Below are positions 1 to 6,257 of a DNA stretch of 8,451 bases, in pieces (the first letter of the stretch is position 1; every line of letters begins with the position of its first letter). The DNA lies in the NCBI GenBank assembly GCA_947599755.1, contig CANQFO010000046.1, forward strand, positions 1-8,451. Direction: 5' to 3'. This DNA comes from an uncultured Bacilli bacterium. GTDB lineage: Bacteria > Bacillota_I > Bacilli_A > RF39 > UBA660. The position numbers and the translations under genes were made by a program. The notes under the pieces are model-generated. The model had not been told where the DNA came from, made no database searches, and saw nothing but the letters and a program-made list of their open reading frames with translations.

Positions 1-50
1 CCAAGTTAGGATGGTACCGGACTATATATGTCCTCCTAGCATGGTCTTTT
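1..50 (+). promoter_or_regulatory. T-box riboswitch, 3' end (antiterminator/antisequestrator domain), probably tRNA-Ala
   Basis: The sequence AGGATGGTACCGG (8-20) matches the conserved T-box element, whose TGGNACC bulge pairs with the free CCA end of an uncharged tRNA. Bases 1-11 pair with 34-44 (one A/A mismatch, one G-T wobble), 12-18 form the 7-nt bulge TGGTACC, and 19-22 (GGAC) pair with 30-33 (GTCC) around a 7-nt loop. This is the standard antiterminator architecture. The variable base is T15, which would pair with discriminator A73, as in tRNA-Ala; alaS lies in the operon downstream. The specifier stem and promoter lie upstream of the window, so the amino acid assignment is inference from context plus this one base. 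A T-rich tract (45-54) follows the helix directly. Confidence 0.85.
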
Positions 51-69
51 ATTTGAATGAAAGGAGAGC
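30..69 (+). promoter_or_regulatory. Ribosome binding site of the first gene with a possible anti-Shine-Dalgarno partner in the T-box
   Basis: AAAGGAG (60-66) sits 6 nt before the ATG at 73 and is a strong ribosome binding site. The 3' strand of the T-box helix contains CTCCT (33-37), exactly complementary to AGGAG (62-66). Allowing one mismatch and one wobble, the pairing extends to 30-37 with 62-69. Formation of the tRNA-bound T-box helix would occupy 30-44 and free the ribosome binding site; its absence could let 30-37 mask the site. No T-run follows 69, so this alternative pair does not look like a transcription terminator. Translational control is inferred from complementarity only. Confidence 0.45.
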
Positions 70-72
70 TTC

Positions 73-624
73 ATGAAGATATTTGTTATTGGTGGATTGG
101 CAAACTGTGGTAAAAATTCTTTTGGAAAGTTTTTATGTGAAGAGTTAAAAAATTATGGTTGTAAACCTTGTATTATGCAGTTTAGTGAACCATTGTATTC
201 TTATGCTAGAAATTATTTTGATTGGGATTCTTATCGTGATCCTAAACCGCGCGAATTTTTGCAGAAAATGGGAATTGAAATTATTCAGAATCGATTGCAT
301 AAAAAATATTTTTTGATTGATCGATTATGTGAGGATATTTCTATTCTTTCGTGTTTTTTTGATACTTTTATTATTACTGATGCAAGAATGATTTTGGAAT
401 TTACTGAATTGAAAAAAAGATTTTCTTCTGTTGTATCTATTTATTTATATCGTAAAAATTATGATGATGGATTGACAGTAGAGGAGAGAGAACATATTAC
501 GGAAAAAGAAATTTTGCAGTATGATTCTTTTGATTATCGTGTTTTGAATTCAGGCTTTGATAAGTTAAAGGATGTTGCTTGTAAAATTGCTAAGGAACAA
601 ATGAGTCAGGAGGAAATTATATGA
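73..624 (+). CDS. P-loop kinase resembling deoxynucleoside monophosphate kinases
   Basis: This 183-residue soluble protein has the layout of phage/bacterial dNMP kinase-like P-loop proteins. It shows an N-terminal beta strand with a Walker A-like loop G8-LANC-G13-K14-N15-S16, an acceptor-side stretch KPREFLQKMGIEIIQNR (58-74), a hydrophobic strand ending in ITDAR (101-105), which resembles the 'TDxR' motif of the family, and a C-terminal HITEKE...FDYRVLNSG segment (141-161) like the end of nucleotide and dephospho-CoA kinases. The usual Thr/Ser after the Walker lysine is Asn15, with Ser16 next, so magnesium coordination may be altered. It would phosphorylate a nucleotide or similar small molecule using ATP, but the substrate is unknown. 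The ATG at 73 has a strong ribosome binding site at 60-66. The gene is first in the T-box-controlled operon, and its stop overlaps the next start (ATGA). Confidence 0.7.
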   Translation: MKIFVIGGLANCGKNSFGKFLCEELKNYGCKPCIMQFSEPLYSYARNYFDWDSYRDPKPREFLQKMGIEIIQNRLHKKYFLIDRLCEDISILSCFFDTFIITDARMILEFTELKKRFSSVVSIYLYRKNYDDGLTVEEREHITEKEILQYDSFDYRVLNSGFDKLKDVACKIAKEQMSQEEII

Positions 625-1190
625 GTAAATTGATTGCGATTGTTGGAATGAGTGGTAGTGGAAAGAGTATTGCTACAGATTATTTAGAGAAAGCTGGATG
701 GGTGAAGTTATATTTTGGAGGAATTACTTATCGATTAATGCAGGAAGCAGGAGTAGAGCGTACAGCCGATGGAAAAAGTGAAAAAGAATTTCGTGAAAAT
801 TTGAGAAAAGAGCATGGAAAAGCGTGTTATGCTAAATTTTTGGAAGAAGATATTCGTCATTCTTTAGAGAAAGGCGATAATGTTGTTTTGGATGGATTGT
901 ATTCTTGGGATGAGTATCAATATTTGATTGAGCGCTTTCCTCAATTAAAACTTGTTTGTATTGTTGTCGATAAGGCTATTCGTTATGAGCGAGTTTCTAA
1001 ACGAATTGATCGTCCATTTTCTATTGATGCAATTATTTATCGAGATATTAGTGAAATAGAAAATTTAGCAAAAGGTGGTCCAATTGCTTTTGCTGATTAT
1101 TATCTTTTGAATCATGGTAATATTGATGATTATTATCAAAGATTGGAAGAAATTTTAGAAGATATTAAGCATAATGAAGGAGTGAAGTAA
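621..1190 (+). CDS. UPF0200 / dephospho-CoA kinase-like P-loop NTPase
   Basis: This 189-residue soluble protein has a perfect Walker A, GMSGSGKS (9-16), and a Walker-B-like strand VVLDGL (88-93). It also has an arginine-rich lid RYERVSKRIDR (121-131) and a C-terminal RDISEIENLAKGGPIAFADYYLLN-type block (141-164) followed by an acidic helix. The C-terminal 'R-D-x-E...G.A.A.ADY...N.G' pattern is what I recall from the UPF0200 family of archaeal dephospho-CoA-kinase-like proteins. A canonical CoaE is therefore less likely, and another nucleotide or nucleoside kinase is possible. The substrate is unknown. The start at 621 overlaps the preceding stop by 4 nt and follows AGGAGG (608-613) with 7-nt spacing, so translational coupling is likely. 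The ribosome binding site of alaS lies in its last codons. Confidence 0.7.
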   Translation: MSKLIAIVGMSGSGKSIATDYLEKAGWVKLYFGGITYRLMQEAGVERTADGKSEKEFRENLRKEHGKACYAKFLEEDIRHSLEKGDNVVLDGLYSWDEYQYLIERFPQLKLVCIVVDKAIRYERVSKRIDRPFSIDAIIYRDISEIENLAKGGPIAFADYYLLNHGNIDDYYQRLEEILEDIKHNEGVK

Positions 1191-1191
1191 G

Positions 1192-3885
1192 ATGAAATAT
1201 ATGAGTCATGATGATATTCGAAATACTTGGTTTCGTTTTTTTACTGAAAAAGGGCATCAAATTTATGAGAGTGCTCCATTAGTACCTATTCAAGATGATA
1301 GTCTACTTTGGATTAATGCAGGAGTTACTCCTTTAAAAAAATATTTTGATGGAACTGAGGTTCCTAATTCTAGAAGAATTGTTAATATTCAGAAGTGTAT
1401 TCGTACTGTAGATATTGAAAATGTAGGGATTACTAAGAGACATCAAACTTTTTTTGAAATGATGGGAAATTTTTCTATTGGGGATTACTTTAAGAATGAA
1501 GCAATACAATTTGCTTTTGAGTTATTGACAAGTGAACAATATTTTGGAATTGATAAAACTTTACTTTATGTTACGGTATATAAAGATGATGTGGATGCAA
1601 AAAGAAGATGGCAAGAAGTTGGATTGGATCCTAGTCATATTATTCCATTAGAAGGAAATTTTTGGGAAATTGGGGAAGGACCATGTGGCCCTGATAGTGA
1701 AATTTTCTTTGATCGAGGGGAAAAATATGATCCTAATCATGATGCTTTTGATTTATTTAAACAAGATATTGATCAAGAACGGTATGTGGAAATTTGGAAT
1801 AATGTTTTTAGTCAATTTAATTCTAAAGAGGGAGTAAAACGTGAAAATTATCAGGAACTTCCTAGCAAAAATATTGATACTGGTGCTGGTTTGGAAAGAT
1901 GGTGTTGTATTTTTCAAGGAGTAGATAGTAATTTTGAGACAGATTTGTTTGTTCCTATTATTCAGCATATTTCAGAACTTACCCATTTTGATTATTCTGG
2001 ACAAAAGGAATATAAAATTATTGCTGATCATATTCGTGCAATTACGTTTGCTTTATCTGATGGTGCTAGTTTTGAAAATGTTGGTCGTGGATATGTTCTT
2101 AGAAGATTACTTCGACGAGCTGTTCGTTTTGGAAAACAATTAGGTATTGAATGTCCTTTTATGTATAAAATTGTTTCTGATGTTGTCGATGTTATGAAAA
2201 ATGCTTATCCTGAGTTAATTGAGAAAAGACCTTTTGTGGAAGCTACTGTTTTAGAAGAAGAAAAGCTTTTTTTAAAGACTTTGGAAAGTGGAGAAAGAAA
2301 ATTAAAAGAATTGGTATCGGAATCTATTGATGGTACTATTAGTGGAGAAGAAGCATTTAAATTATATGATACTTATGGATTTCCTTTTGAGTTAACTTTA
2401 GAATATTTAAGTGATTTAGGATATACAGTTTCTAAAGAAGAATTTGATCAATATATGGCTATACAAAAGAAAACTGCTAAAAAGAATGCTAAGAATAAAA
2501 GTGCAATGGCTAGTCAAAAGAAAGTTCTTTTAGATTTTGTTGAAGAGAGCCAGTTTGTATATGGAATTTATCGAATTAAGAGTAATATTTTAGCTATTTT
2601 TTCTCATGATGAATGTGTTGATTCTGTTCAACATGATACTTATCTTGCTTTAAAAAGGACTTGTTTTTATGCTGAAGCTGGTGGACAAGTTAGTGATACT
2701 GGTATGATTGTTGGGAAAAATTTTAAGGCTAGAGTTTTGGATGTTTTTAAGGGACCTAATGGACAGCATATTCATAAAGTAAAGTTATTGGATGGTGTAA
2801 TTCATGTAGGAGATGATTGTGAATTAGTAATTGATAAAGATCGGAGAAAGAGAATAGAAGCTAATCATTCTACTGTGCATATTTTACAGTATGCATTGCA
2901 GCAGATTGTTTCTCGTAGTATTAAACAAGCTGGTAGTTATGTTGATGATGATAAATTAAGATTTGATTTTACTTCTTCTGTTAAGCTAACGGACGATGCT
3001 ATTTTAGCGGTTGAAAAATTTGCTAATGAAATGATTCATCAAAATTTGATTGTTTCTACGGAAATTATGCCAATTGATAAGGCAAAAAAATTAGGTGCTA
3101 TGGCTTTATTTAGCGAAAAGTATGGGGAAATGGTTCGTGTGGTTAAAATTGGAAAATCTATTGAGTTATGCGGGGGTACTCATGTTGTGAATACCAAGGA
3201 TATTGGTAATATGGCAATTTATTCTTGTGAATCTAAAGGAAGCAATGTTTATCGGATTGAGGCGGTTACTAAGAATAAAATTGAAGATACTTTATATGAG
3301 CAGATTCGTCCTTATCGGGATGAAATGGTTAAATTATTGATGAAAGCAAAAGAAATTTTAGAGCAAGCACGATGTGAACAGATTCAACTTGATTTTGATC
3401 TTTCTACTTCTAATGTTAATCCAATTTCTTATCAAGACATTATTTTTAGTCGTAATGAATTGCAGTATGTTCAGCAAGAAGTTCGTGATTTAGAGAAAAA
3501 ATATTTTTCGTTAAAAGAGAAAAAAGCATTACAAAATTTGGATATTTACCGAAAACATATCAAAGATTATCATGGTATTTCAGGAATTATTATGACTGTT
3601 CATGATCAGGATAGCAATTTGTTGAAATCTATTTTGGATCAATTGATTCATGAAATGGGTAAAGGTTTTGTATTTTTTGCGAATATAAAAGAAAATGGTT
3701 CGGTTCAATTTCTTGCTCGTAGTAGTTGTTTTGTTCATGCTGGATTAGTTGTTAAGGATGCTTCTGTTTCTTCCGGTGGAAATGGTGGAGGAAGTGCTAC
3801 TTTTGCTCAAGGTGGAGGAAAAAATATGCTTATGTTAGATTCTATTTTTGAGCATATTGAGCATGTGTTAAACAATGAACAATAA
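1192..3885 (+). CDS. alaS: Alanyl-tRNA synthetase
   Basis: This cytoplasmic class II synthetase attaches alanine to tRNA-Ala and hydrolyses mischarged Ser/Gly-tRNA-Ala. At 897 residues it is full length for the family (about 870-900). The catalytic domain covers about 1-250, with motif 2 R83-HQTFFEMMGNF and motif 3 GAGLERW (231-237). The tRNA-recognition region follows, including GRGYVLRRLLRRAVRFG near 300. The editing domain carries the zinc-site motifs H559-STV-H563 and C660-GGT-H664. The C-terminal DHHA1/C-Ala region ends in the glycine-rich SSGGNGGGSATFAQGGGKN segment. The start at 1192 is chosen over ATG 1201 because AAGGAG (1177-1182) is 9 nt from 1192. The gene starts 1 nt after the preceding stop and overlaps holA by 11 nt. 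The upstream T-box would raise expression when tRNA-Ala is uncharged. No catalytic or editing residue looks missing. Confidence 0.98.
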   Translation: MKYMSHDDIRNTWFRFFTEKGHQIYESAPLVPIQDDSLLWINAGVTPLKKYFDGTEVPNSRRIVNIQKCIRTVDIENVGITKRHQTFFEMMGNFSIGDYFKNEAIQFAFELLTSEQYFGIDKTLLYVTVYKDDVDAKRRWQEVGLDPSHIIPLEGNFWEIGEGPCGPDSEIFFDRGEKYDPNHDAFDLFKQDIDQERYVEIWNNVFSQFNSKEGVKRENYQELPSKNIDTGAGLERWCCIFQGVDSNFETDLFVPIIQHISELTHFDYSGQKEYKIIADHIRAITFALSDGASFENVGRGYVLRRLLRRAVRFGKQLGIECPFMYKIVSDVVDVMKNAYPELIEKRPFVEATVLEEEKLFLKTLESGERKLKELVSESIDGTISGEEAFKLYDTYGFPFELTLEYLSDLGYTVSKEEFDQYMAIQKKTAKKNAKNKSAMASQKKVLLDFVEESQFVYGIYRIKSNILAIFSHDECVDSVQHDTYLALKRTCFYAEAGGQVSDTGMIVGKNFKARVLDVFKGPNGQHIHKVKLLDGVIHVGDDCELVIDKDRRKRIEANHSTVHILQYALQQIVSRSIKQAGSYVDDDKLRFDFTSSVKLTDDAILAVEKFANEMIHQNLIVSTEIMPIDKAKKLGAMALFSEKYGEMVRVVKIGKSIELCGGTHVVNTKDIGNMAIYSCESKGSNVYRIEAVTKNKIEDTLYEQIRPYRDEMVKLLMKAKEILEQARCEQIQLDFDLSTSNVNPISYQDIIFSRNELQYVQQEVRDLEKKYFSLKEKKALQNLDIYRKHIKDYHGISGIIMTVHDQDSNLLKSILDQLIHEMGKGFVFFANIKENGSVQFLARSSCFVHAGLVVKDASVSSGGNGGGSATFAQGGGKNMLMLDSIFEHIEHVLNNEQ

Positions 3886-4810
3886 TTATTTACTTGAGTG
3901 TCCTGATTATTTGGTATTGCAAAAAAAAATTGATCGTTTAATTTTAGAAAATAATTTTTCTTCTGCTTCTGTTAATTCTTATGATATGGAAGAGGTTTCT
4001 TTAGAATGTGCTTTAGAAGATTTGGATACTTATGGATTTTTATCTGAAAAAAAAGTGATTATTATTTTTTCCATTGAGTGTTTAAATCCGATTGAAAATC
4101 AAAAGGATCTTATGCATTTGTATGATTATCTTGAGCATCCTTTATCTAGTAATCTGTTAATTATTTGTGCTAAAAAATTGAATTCTACATTAAAATTTAC
4201 TAAAGATTTAAAAAAGAAATTGGCATATTTTTTGGTACAAGCTGATGCGAAGAGTTTTGTTTTGGAGGAGTTGAAGGATTATTCTTTGGAACAAGGAGTT
4301 GTTTCTTTATTGTTGGAATTATGTAAAAATGATCTTAGTAGACTTTTTCAGGAATGTTGTAAGTTAAAAGATTATTGTATAGATGAGAAAAAAATTACTA
4401 AACAAGATGTTTCTTCTTTAGTCGTTGAAAAAATAGAAGATGATCCAGATTTGACTTTTGCTTTTGTGAAAAGTTTAGCTAGTAAAGATAAAAAAGATGC
4501 TTTGTTGAAATATCAAGATTTACTTTTGCATCAAACAGCTCCTTATTCTATTTTGGGATTATTAGCTAGTCAATTTCGTATTATGTATCAGGTTAAGGTT
4601 TTAGAAAGAAGAAATTATTCTAATGATTTGATTGCTCAAACTTTGGGCCAGAAACCATATCGAATTCGTAAAACGAGAGAGTTGACTCGATTTTATTCGG
4701 AAAAAGAACTTTTACAGTTTATGATTTCTCTTGCTGATATTGATTTTCAAATTAAAACTAGTGATGTTGATCCTGATTTTTTAATTCAGCAATTTATTTT
4801 GTCTTTATAG
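3875..4810 (+). CDS. holA: DNA polymerase III delta subunit (clamp loader)
   Basis: HolA is the delta subunit of the clamp-loader complex; it opens the beta sliding clamp ring during replication. This 311-residue protein is a little shorter than typical delta (about 330-350). It has the degenerate AAA+ layout without a Walker motif, the YGFLSEKKVIIIF strand (54-66) typical of the N-terminal domain, and the diagnostic C-terminal domain. That domain includes DDPDLTFAFVKSLASKDKKDALLKYQDLL, GLLASQFRIMYQVK, LGQKPYRIRKTRELTRFYS and a final LADIDFQIKTSDVDPDFLIQQFILSL helix. The ATG at 3875 overlaps the end of alaS by 11 nt and has no strong Shine-Dalgarno site, so re-initiation after alaS is the likely way it is translated. 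A hairpin terminator follows 10 nt after the stop. Confidence 0.93.
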   Translation: MNNNYLLECPDYLVLQKKIDRLILENNFSSASVNSYDMEEVSLECALEDLDTYGFLSEKKVIIIFSIECLNPIENQKDLMHLYDYLEHPLSSNLLIICAKKLNSTLKFTKDLKKKLAYFLVQADAKSFVLEELKDYSLEQGVVSLLLELCKNDLSRLFQECCKLKDYCIDEKKITKQDVSSLVVEKIEDDPDLTFAFVKSLASKDKKDALLKYQDLLLHQTAPYSILGLLASQFRIMYQVKVLERRNYSNDLIAQTLGQKPYRIRKTRELTRFYSEKELLQFMISLADIDFQIKTSDVDPDFLIQQFILSL

Positions 4811-4819
4811 TTTGTAAAT

Positions 4820-4853
4820 AAAAATGAGTCCGTTTTGTAATGGATTCATTTTT
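4820..4853. terminator. Bidirectional intrinsic terminator between convergent holA and rarA
   Basis: Bases 4820-4831 (AAAAATGAGTCC) pair with 4842-4853 (GGATTCATTTTT) over 12 bp with a single G-T wobble, around a 10-nt loop. The A-tract on one side and T-tract on the other let the hairpin work as a U-tailed terminator on both strands. It serves the forward alaS-holA operon and the reverse rarA gene. Its right arm overlaps the first two bases of the rarA stop triplet (4852-4854). Confidence 0.85.
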
Positions 4854-6093
4854 AATTTGATTTTTCGCTAGGAATTTTTTGATTTTTATTTATCATTTCT
4901 AATTTTTCATAGATTTCTTTTAAATTTTTTTCATATCCAATGTCTTTTGGAAAATAATATTTTTTATTTTTGATTTTATCTGGTAGATATTGTTGAATTA
5001 CATATGCTCCTTTATAATCATGGGGATATTTATATTCTTGGGAATTTGTTTTTATATGATTAGGTAAATTTCCTGTATTTCCTTCTTCAATGTCTTTTAT
5101 TGCGGCATCAAAAGCGATATGAGCAGTATTACTTTTTGGGGATAAAGCCATTTCTGCTACTATTGTTCCTAAAGGAATTCTTGCTTCTGGAAGTCCAATT
5201 CGTTGGGCTGCATTAATTGCTGCATCTAATCTTGGACCGATTGCAGGATTTGCTAATCCTATATCTTCGTAGGCAATTACTGATAATCTTCTATATATGG
5301 ATTCTAGATCTCCTTCTACTACTAATCTAGCTAAATAATGAAGGGATGCATTAATGTCACTACCTCTTATTGATTTTTGAAGACCACTTAATACATCATA
5401 GTGACCATCTCCATTTTTATCGGAGAAAAAGACAGGTTTATTATTAATGGATTTTATTTTTTCTTCGGTAATATTTTTATTTTCTGTTGCATAATAAGAT
5501 ATTTCTAATAGATTATAAGCATATCTTAGGTCATTTCCAGATAGCTTAGCAATTAAATTAAGACTTTTTTCATCAATCTGAATTCCTTTTAAATCTGGGT
5601 GTTTAATCGCTCTTTTTAATCCAGTTATGATATCATTAATTTCTAATTCTTTTAATTCAAATAGTTGGCAGCGACTCCTAATTGCAGGATTAATGGCGTG
5701 ATATGGATTTGAGGTAGTCATTCCAATTAGGGTAATTAAACCATTTTCTAATTGAGGAAGTAAAATGTCTTGTTTATCTTTATTTAAACGATGGATTTCA
5801 TCCATAATTAAAATTAGTCCATCATACATTTTTGCTTCTTCTATTACAATATCTAGATCTTTTTTTGTGTTTATTGTTGCATTTAAAAACCGATATCTCA
5901 TGTTTAAATCATTTACTAAGGCGTTTGCAATTGATGTTTTTCCTATTCCTGGTTTTCCGTATAAAATCATAGAAAATATTTTTTTATGGCAAACTAAGTT
6001 AGTTAAAATTTTATCTTTTCCAATTAAATGCTCTTGTCCAATTATTTCTGATAGGGAAGTAGGGGCTAGTTTATTTGCTAAAGATTTATTCAT
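4852..6093 (-). CDS. rarA: Replication-associated recombination protein A (RarA/MgsA family AAA+ ATPase)
   Basis: RarA is a tetrameric, clamp-loader-like AAA+ ATPase that acts at stalled replication forks and single-strand gaps. The 413 residues match the usual family length (about 420). Visible motifs are Walker A G46-KPGIGKT, Walker B LILIMDE (93-99) followed by IHR, sensor 1 GMTTSNP (124-130), and the arginine-finger region AIRSRC (137-142). The C-terminal RarA-specific oligomerisation region contains LQKSIRGSDINASLHYLARLVVEGD and RRLSVIAYEDIGLANP, then a PKSNTAH and LPNHI segment. The start at 6093 has GAGG (complement of 6100-6103) 6 nt upstream; the earlier in-frame-looking ATG runs straight into a stop. 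It is transcribed alone on the minus strand, divergent from xerD and convergent with holA. Confidence 0.96.
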   Translation of the reverse strand: MNKSLANKLAPTSLSEIIGQEHLIGKDKILTNLVCHKKIFSMILYGKPGIGKTSIANALVNDLNMRYRFLNATINTKKDLDIVIEEAKMYDGLILIMDEIHRLNKDKQDILLPQLENGLITLIGMTTSNPYHAINPAIRSRCQLFELKELEINDIITGLKRAIKHPDLKGIQIDEKSLNLIAKLSGNDLRYAYNLLEISYYATENKNITEEKIKSINNKPVFFSDKNGDGHYDVLSGLQKSIRGSDINASLHYLARLVVEGDLESIYRRLSVIAYEDIGLANPAIGPRLDAAINAAQRIGLPEARIPLGTIVAEMALSPKSNTAHIAFDAAIKDIEEGNTGNLPNHIKTNSQEYKYPHDYKGAYVIQQYLPDKIKNKKYYFPKDIGYEKNLKEIYEKLEMINKNQKIPSEKSN

Positions 6094-6137
6094 TTTTTTC
6101 CTCTTTTCATTTTCTAGATCTTTTGTTCTTATATCTT

Positions 6138-6164
6138 AGTATATCATATATTTTATTTTTTCAA
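6138..6164 (-). promoter_or_regulatory. Predicted sigma-A promoter of rarA (extended -10)
   Basis: On the minus strand, TATACT (complement of 6138-6143) is preceded by TGA, giving an extended -10 (TGN) element. A TTGAAA -35-like hexamer (complement of 6159-6164) lies 15 nt upstream; that spacing is short, and TTTTGA shifted by two bases would give 17. The start site would fall near 6131, leaving a leader of about 38 nt with the rarA ribosome binding site. The region is so A+T-rich that chance matches are common. Confidence 0.55.
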
Positions 6165-6186
6165 AAAATCTTTTTTTGGATAAACA

Positions 6187-6215
6187 TTGTTTTTTGTGAT
6201 ATTTTTTTTTATACT
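6187..6215 (+). promoter_or_regulatory. Predicted sigma-A promoter of xerD-deoB
   Basis: TTGTTT (6187-6192) and TATACT (6210-6215) are separated by an ideal 17-nt spacer rich in T. Transcription would begin near 6222, about 36 nt before the xerD ATG, with the AAAAGGGG ribosome binding site between. It is the best-spaced pair on the forward strand of the divergent intergenic region, but low sequence complexity limits certainty. Confidence 0.55.
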
Positions 6216-6257
6216 AAGGATAAGTATATTATATTTTTTAATAAAAGGGGAATCGAT

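Larger units (their letters stand above)
6132..6222. repeat. Inverted repeat spanning the two divergent -10 regions
   Basis: TATCTTAGTATA (6132-6143) and TATACTAAGGATA (6210-6222) are reverse complements except for one extra G in the right arm, separated by 66 bp. Each arm contains the -10 hexamer plus the initially transcribed bases of its own promoter. This may be a paired operator for a shared regulator, or just two similar promoters. Confidence 0.4.

Noticed and set aside
1..54. Reading the leader helix plus TCTTTTATTT as a simple upstream-gene terminator
   Set aside because: The helix carries the exact 7-nt TGGTACC bulge with flanking AGG/GG of a T-box, which a plain terminator would not have. 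The T-tract remains unexplained and is noted in the findings.
1411..1450. Apparent 4-residue shortening of AlaRS before motif 2 (CIRTVDIENVG versus the E. coli CVRAGGKHNDLENVG)
   Set aside because: The shorter form is, as I recall, normal in Firmicute AlaRS (CIRTNDIENVG type), so it is not an anomaly.
1753..1968. Minus-strand open frame of 71 codons inside alaS
   Set aside because: It is antisense to conserved alaS coding sequence, with a composition explained by the reverse complement of A+T-rich codons.
1934..2143. Forward open frame of 69 codons inside alaS
   Set aside because: It is an out-of-frame shadow of alaS with Leu/Phe-rich low-complexity translation and no family resemblance.
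5765..6139. Forward open frame of 124 codons opposite rarA
   Set aside because: It lies antisense to the Walker A/B-encoding part of rarA, which is clearly the real gene.
6075..6257. N-terminal extension of the xerD reading frame upstream of ATG 6258
   Set aside because: The extension has no ribosome binding site, crosses the rarA start and both predicted promoters, and encodes only Phe/Ile/Leu-rich low-complexity residues. The 6258 start has AAAAGGGG and matches XerD length.
6094..6257. Possible dif site next to xerD
   Set aside because: No 28-bp sequence with recognisable XerC/XerD arms is present; the similarity is limited to generic TATATTAT runs.
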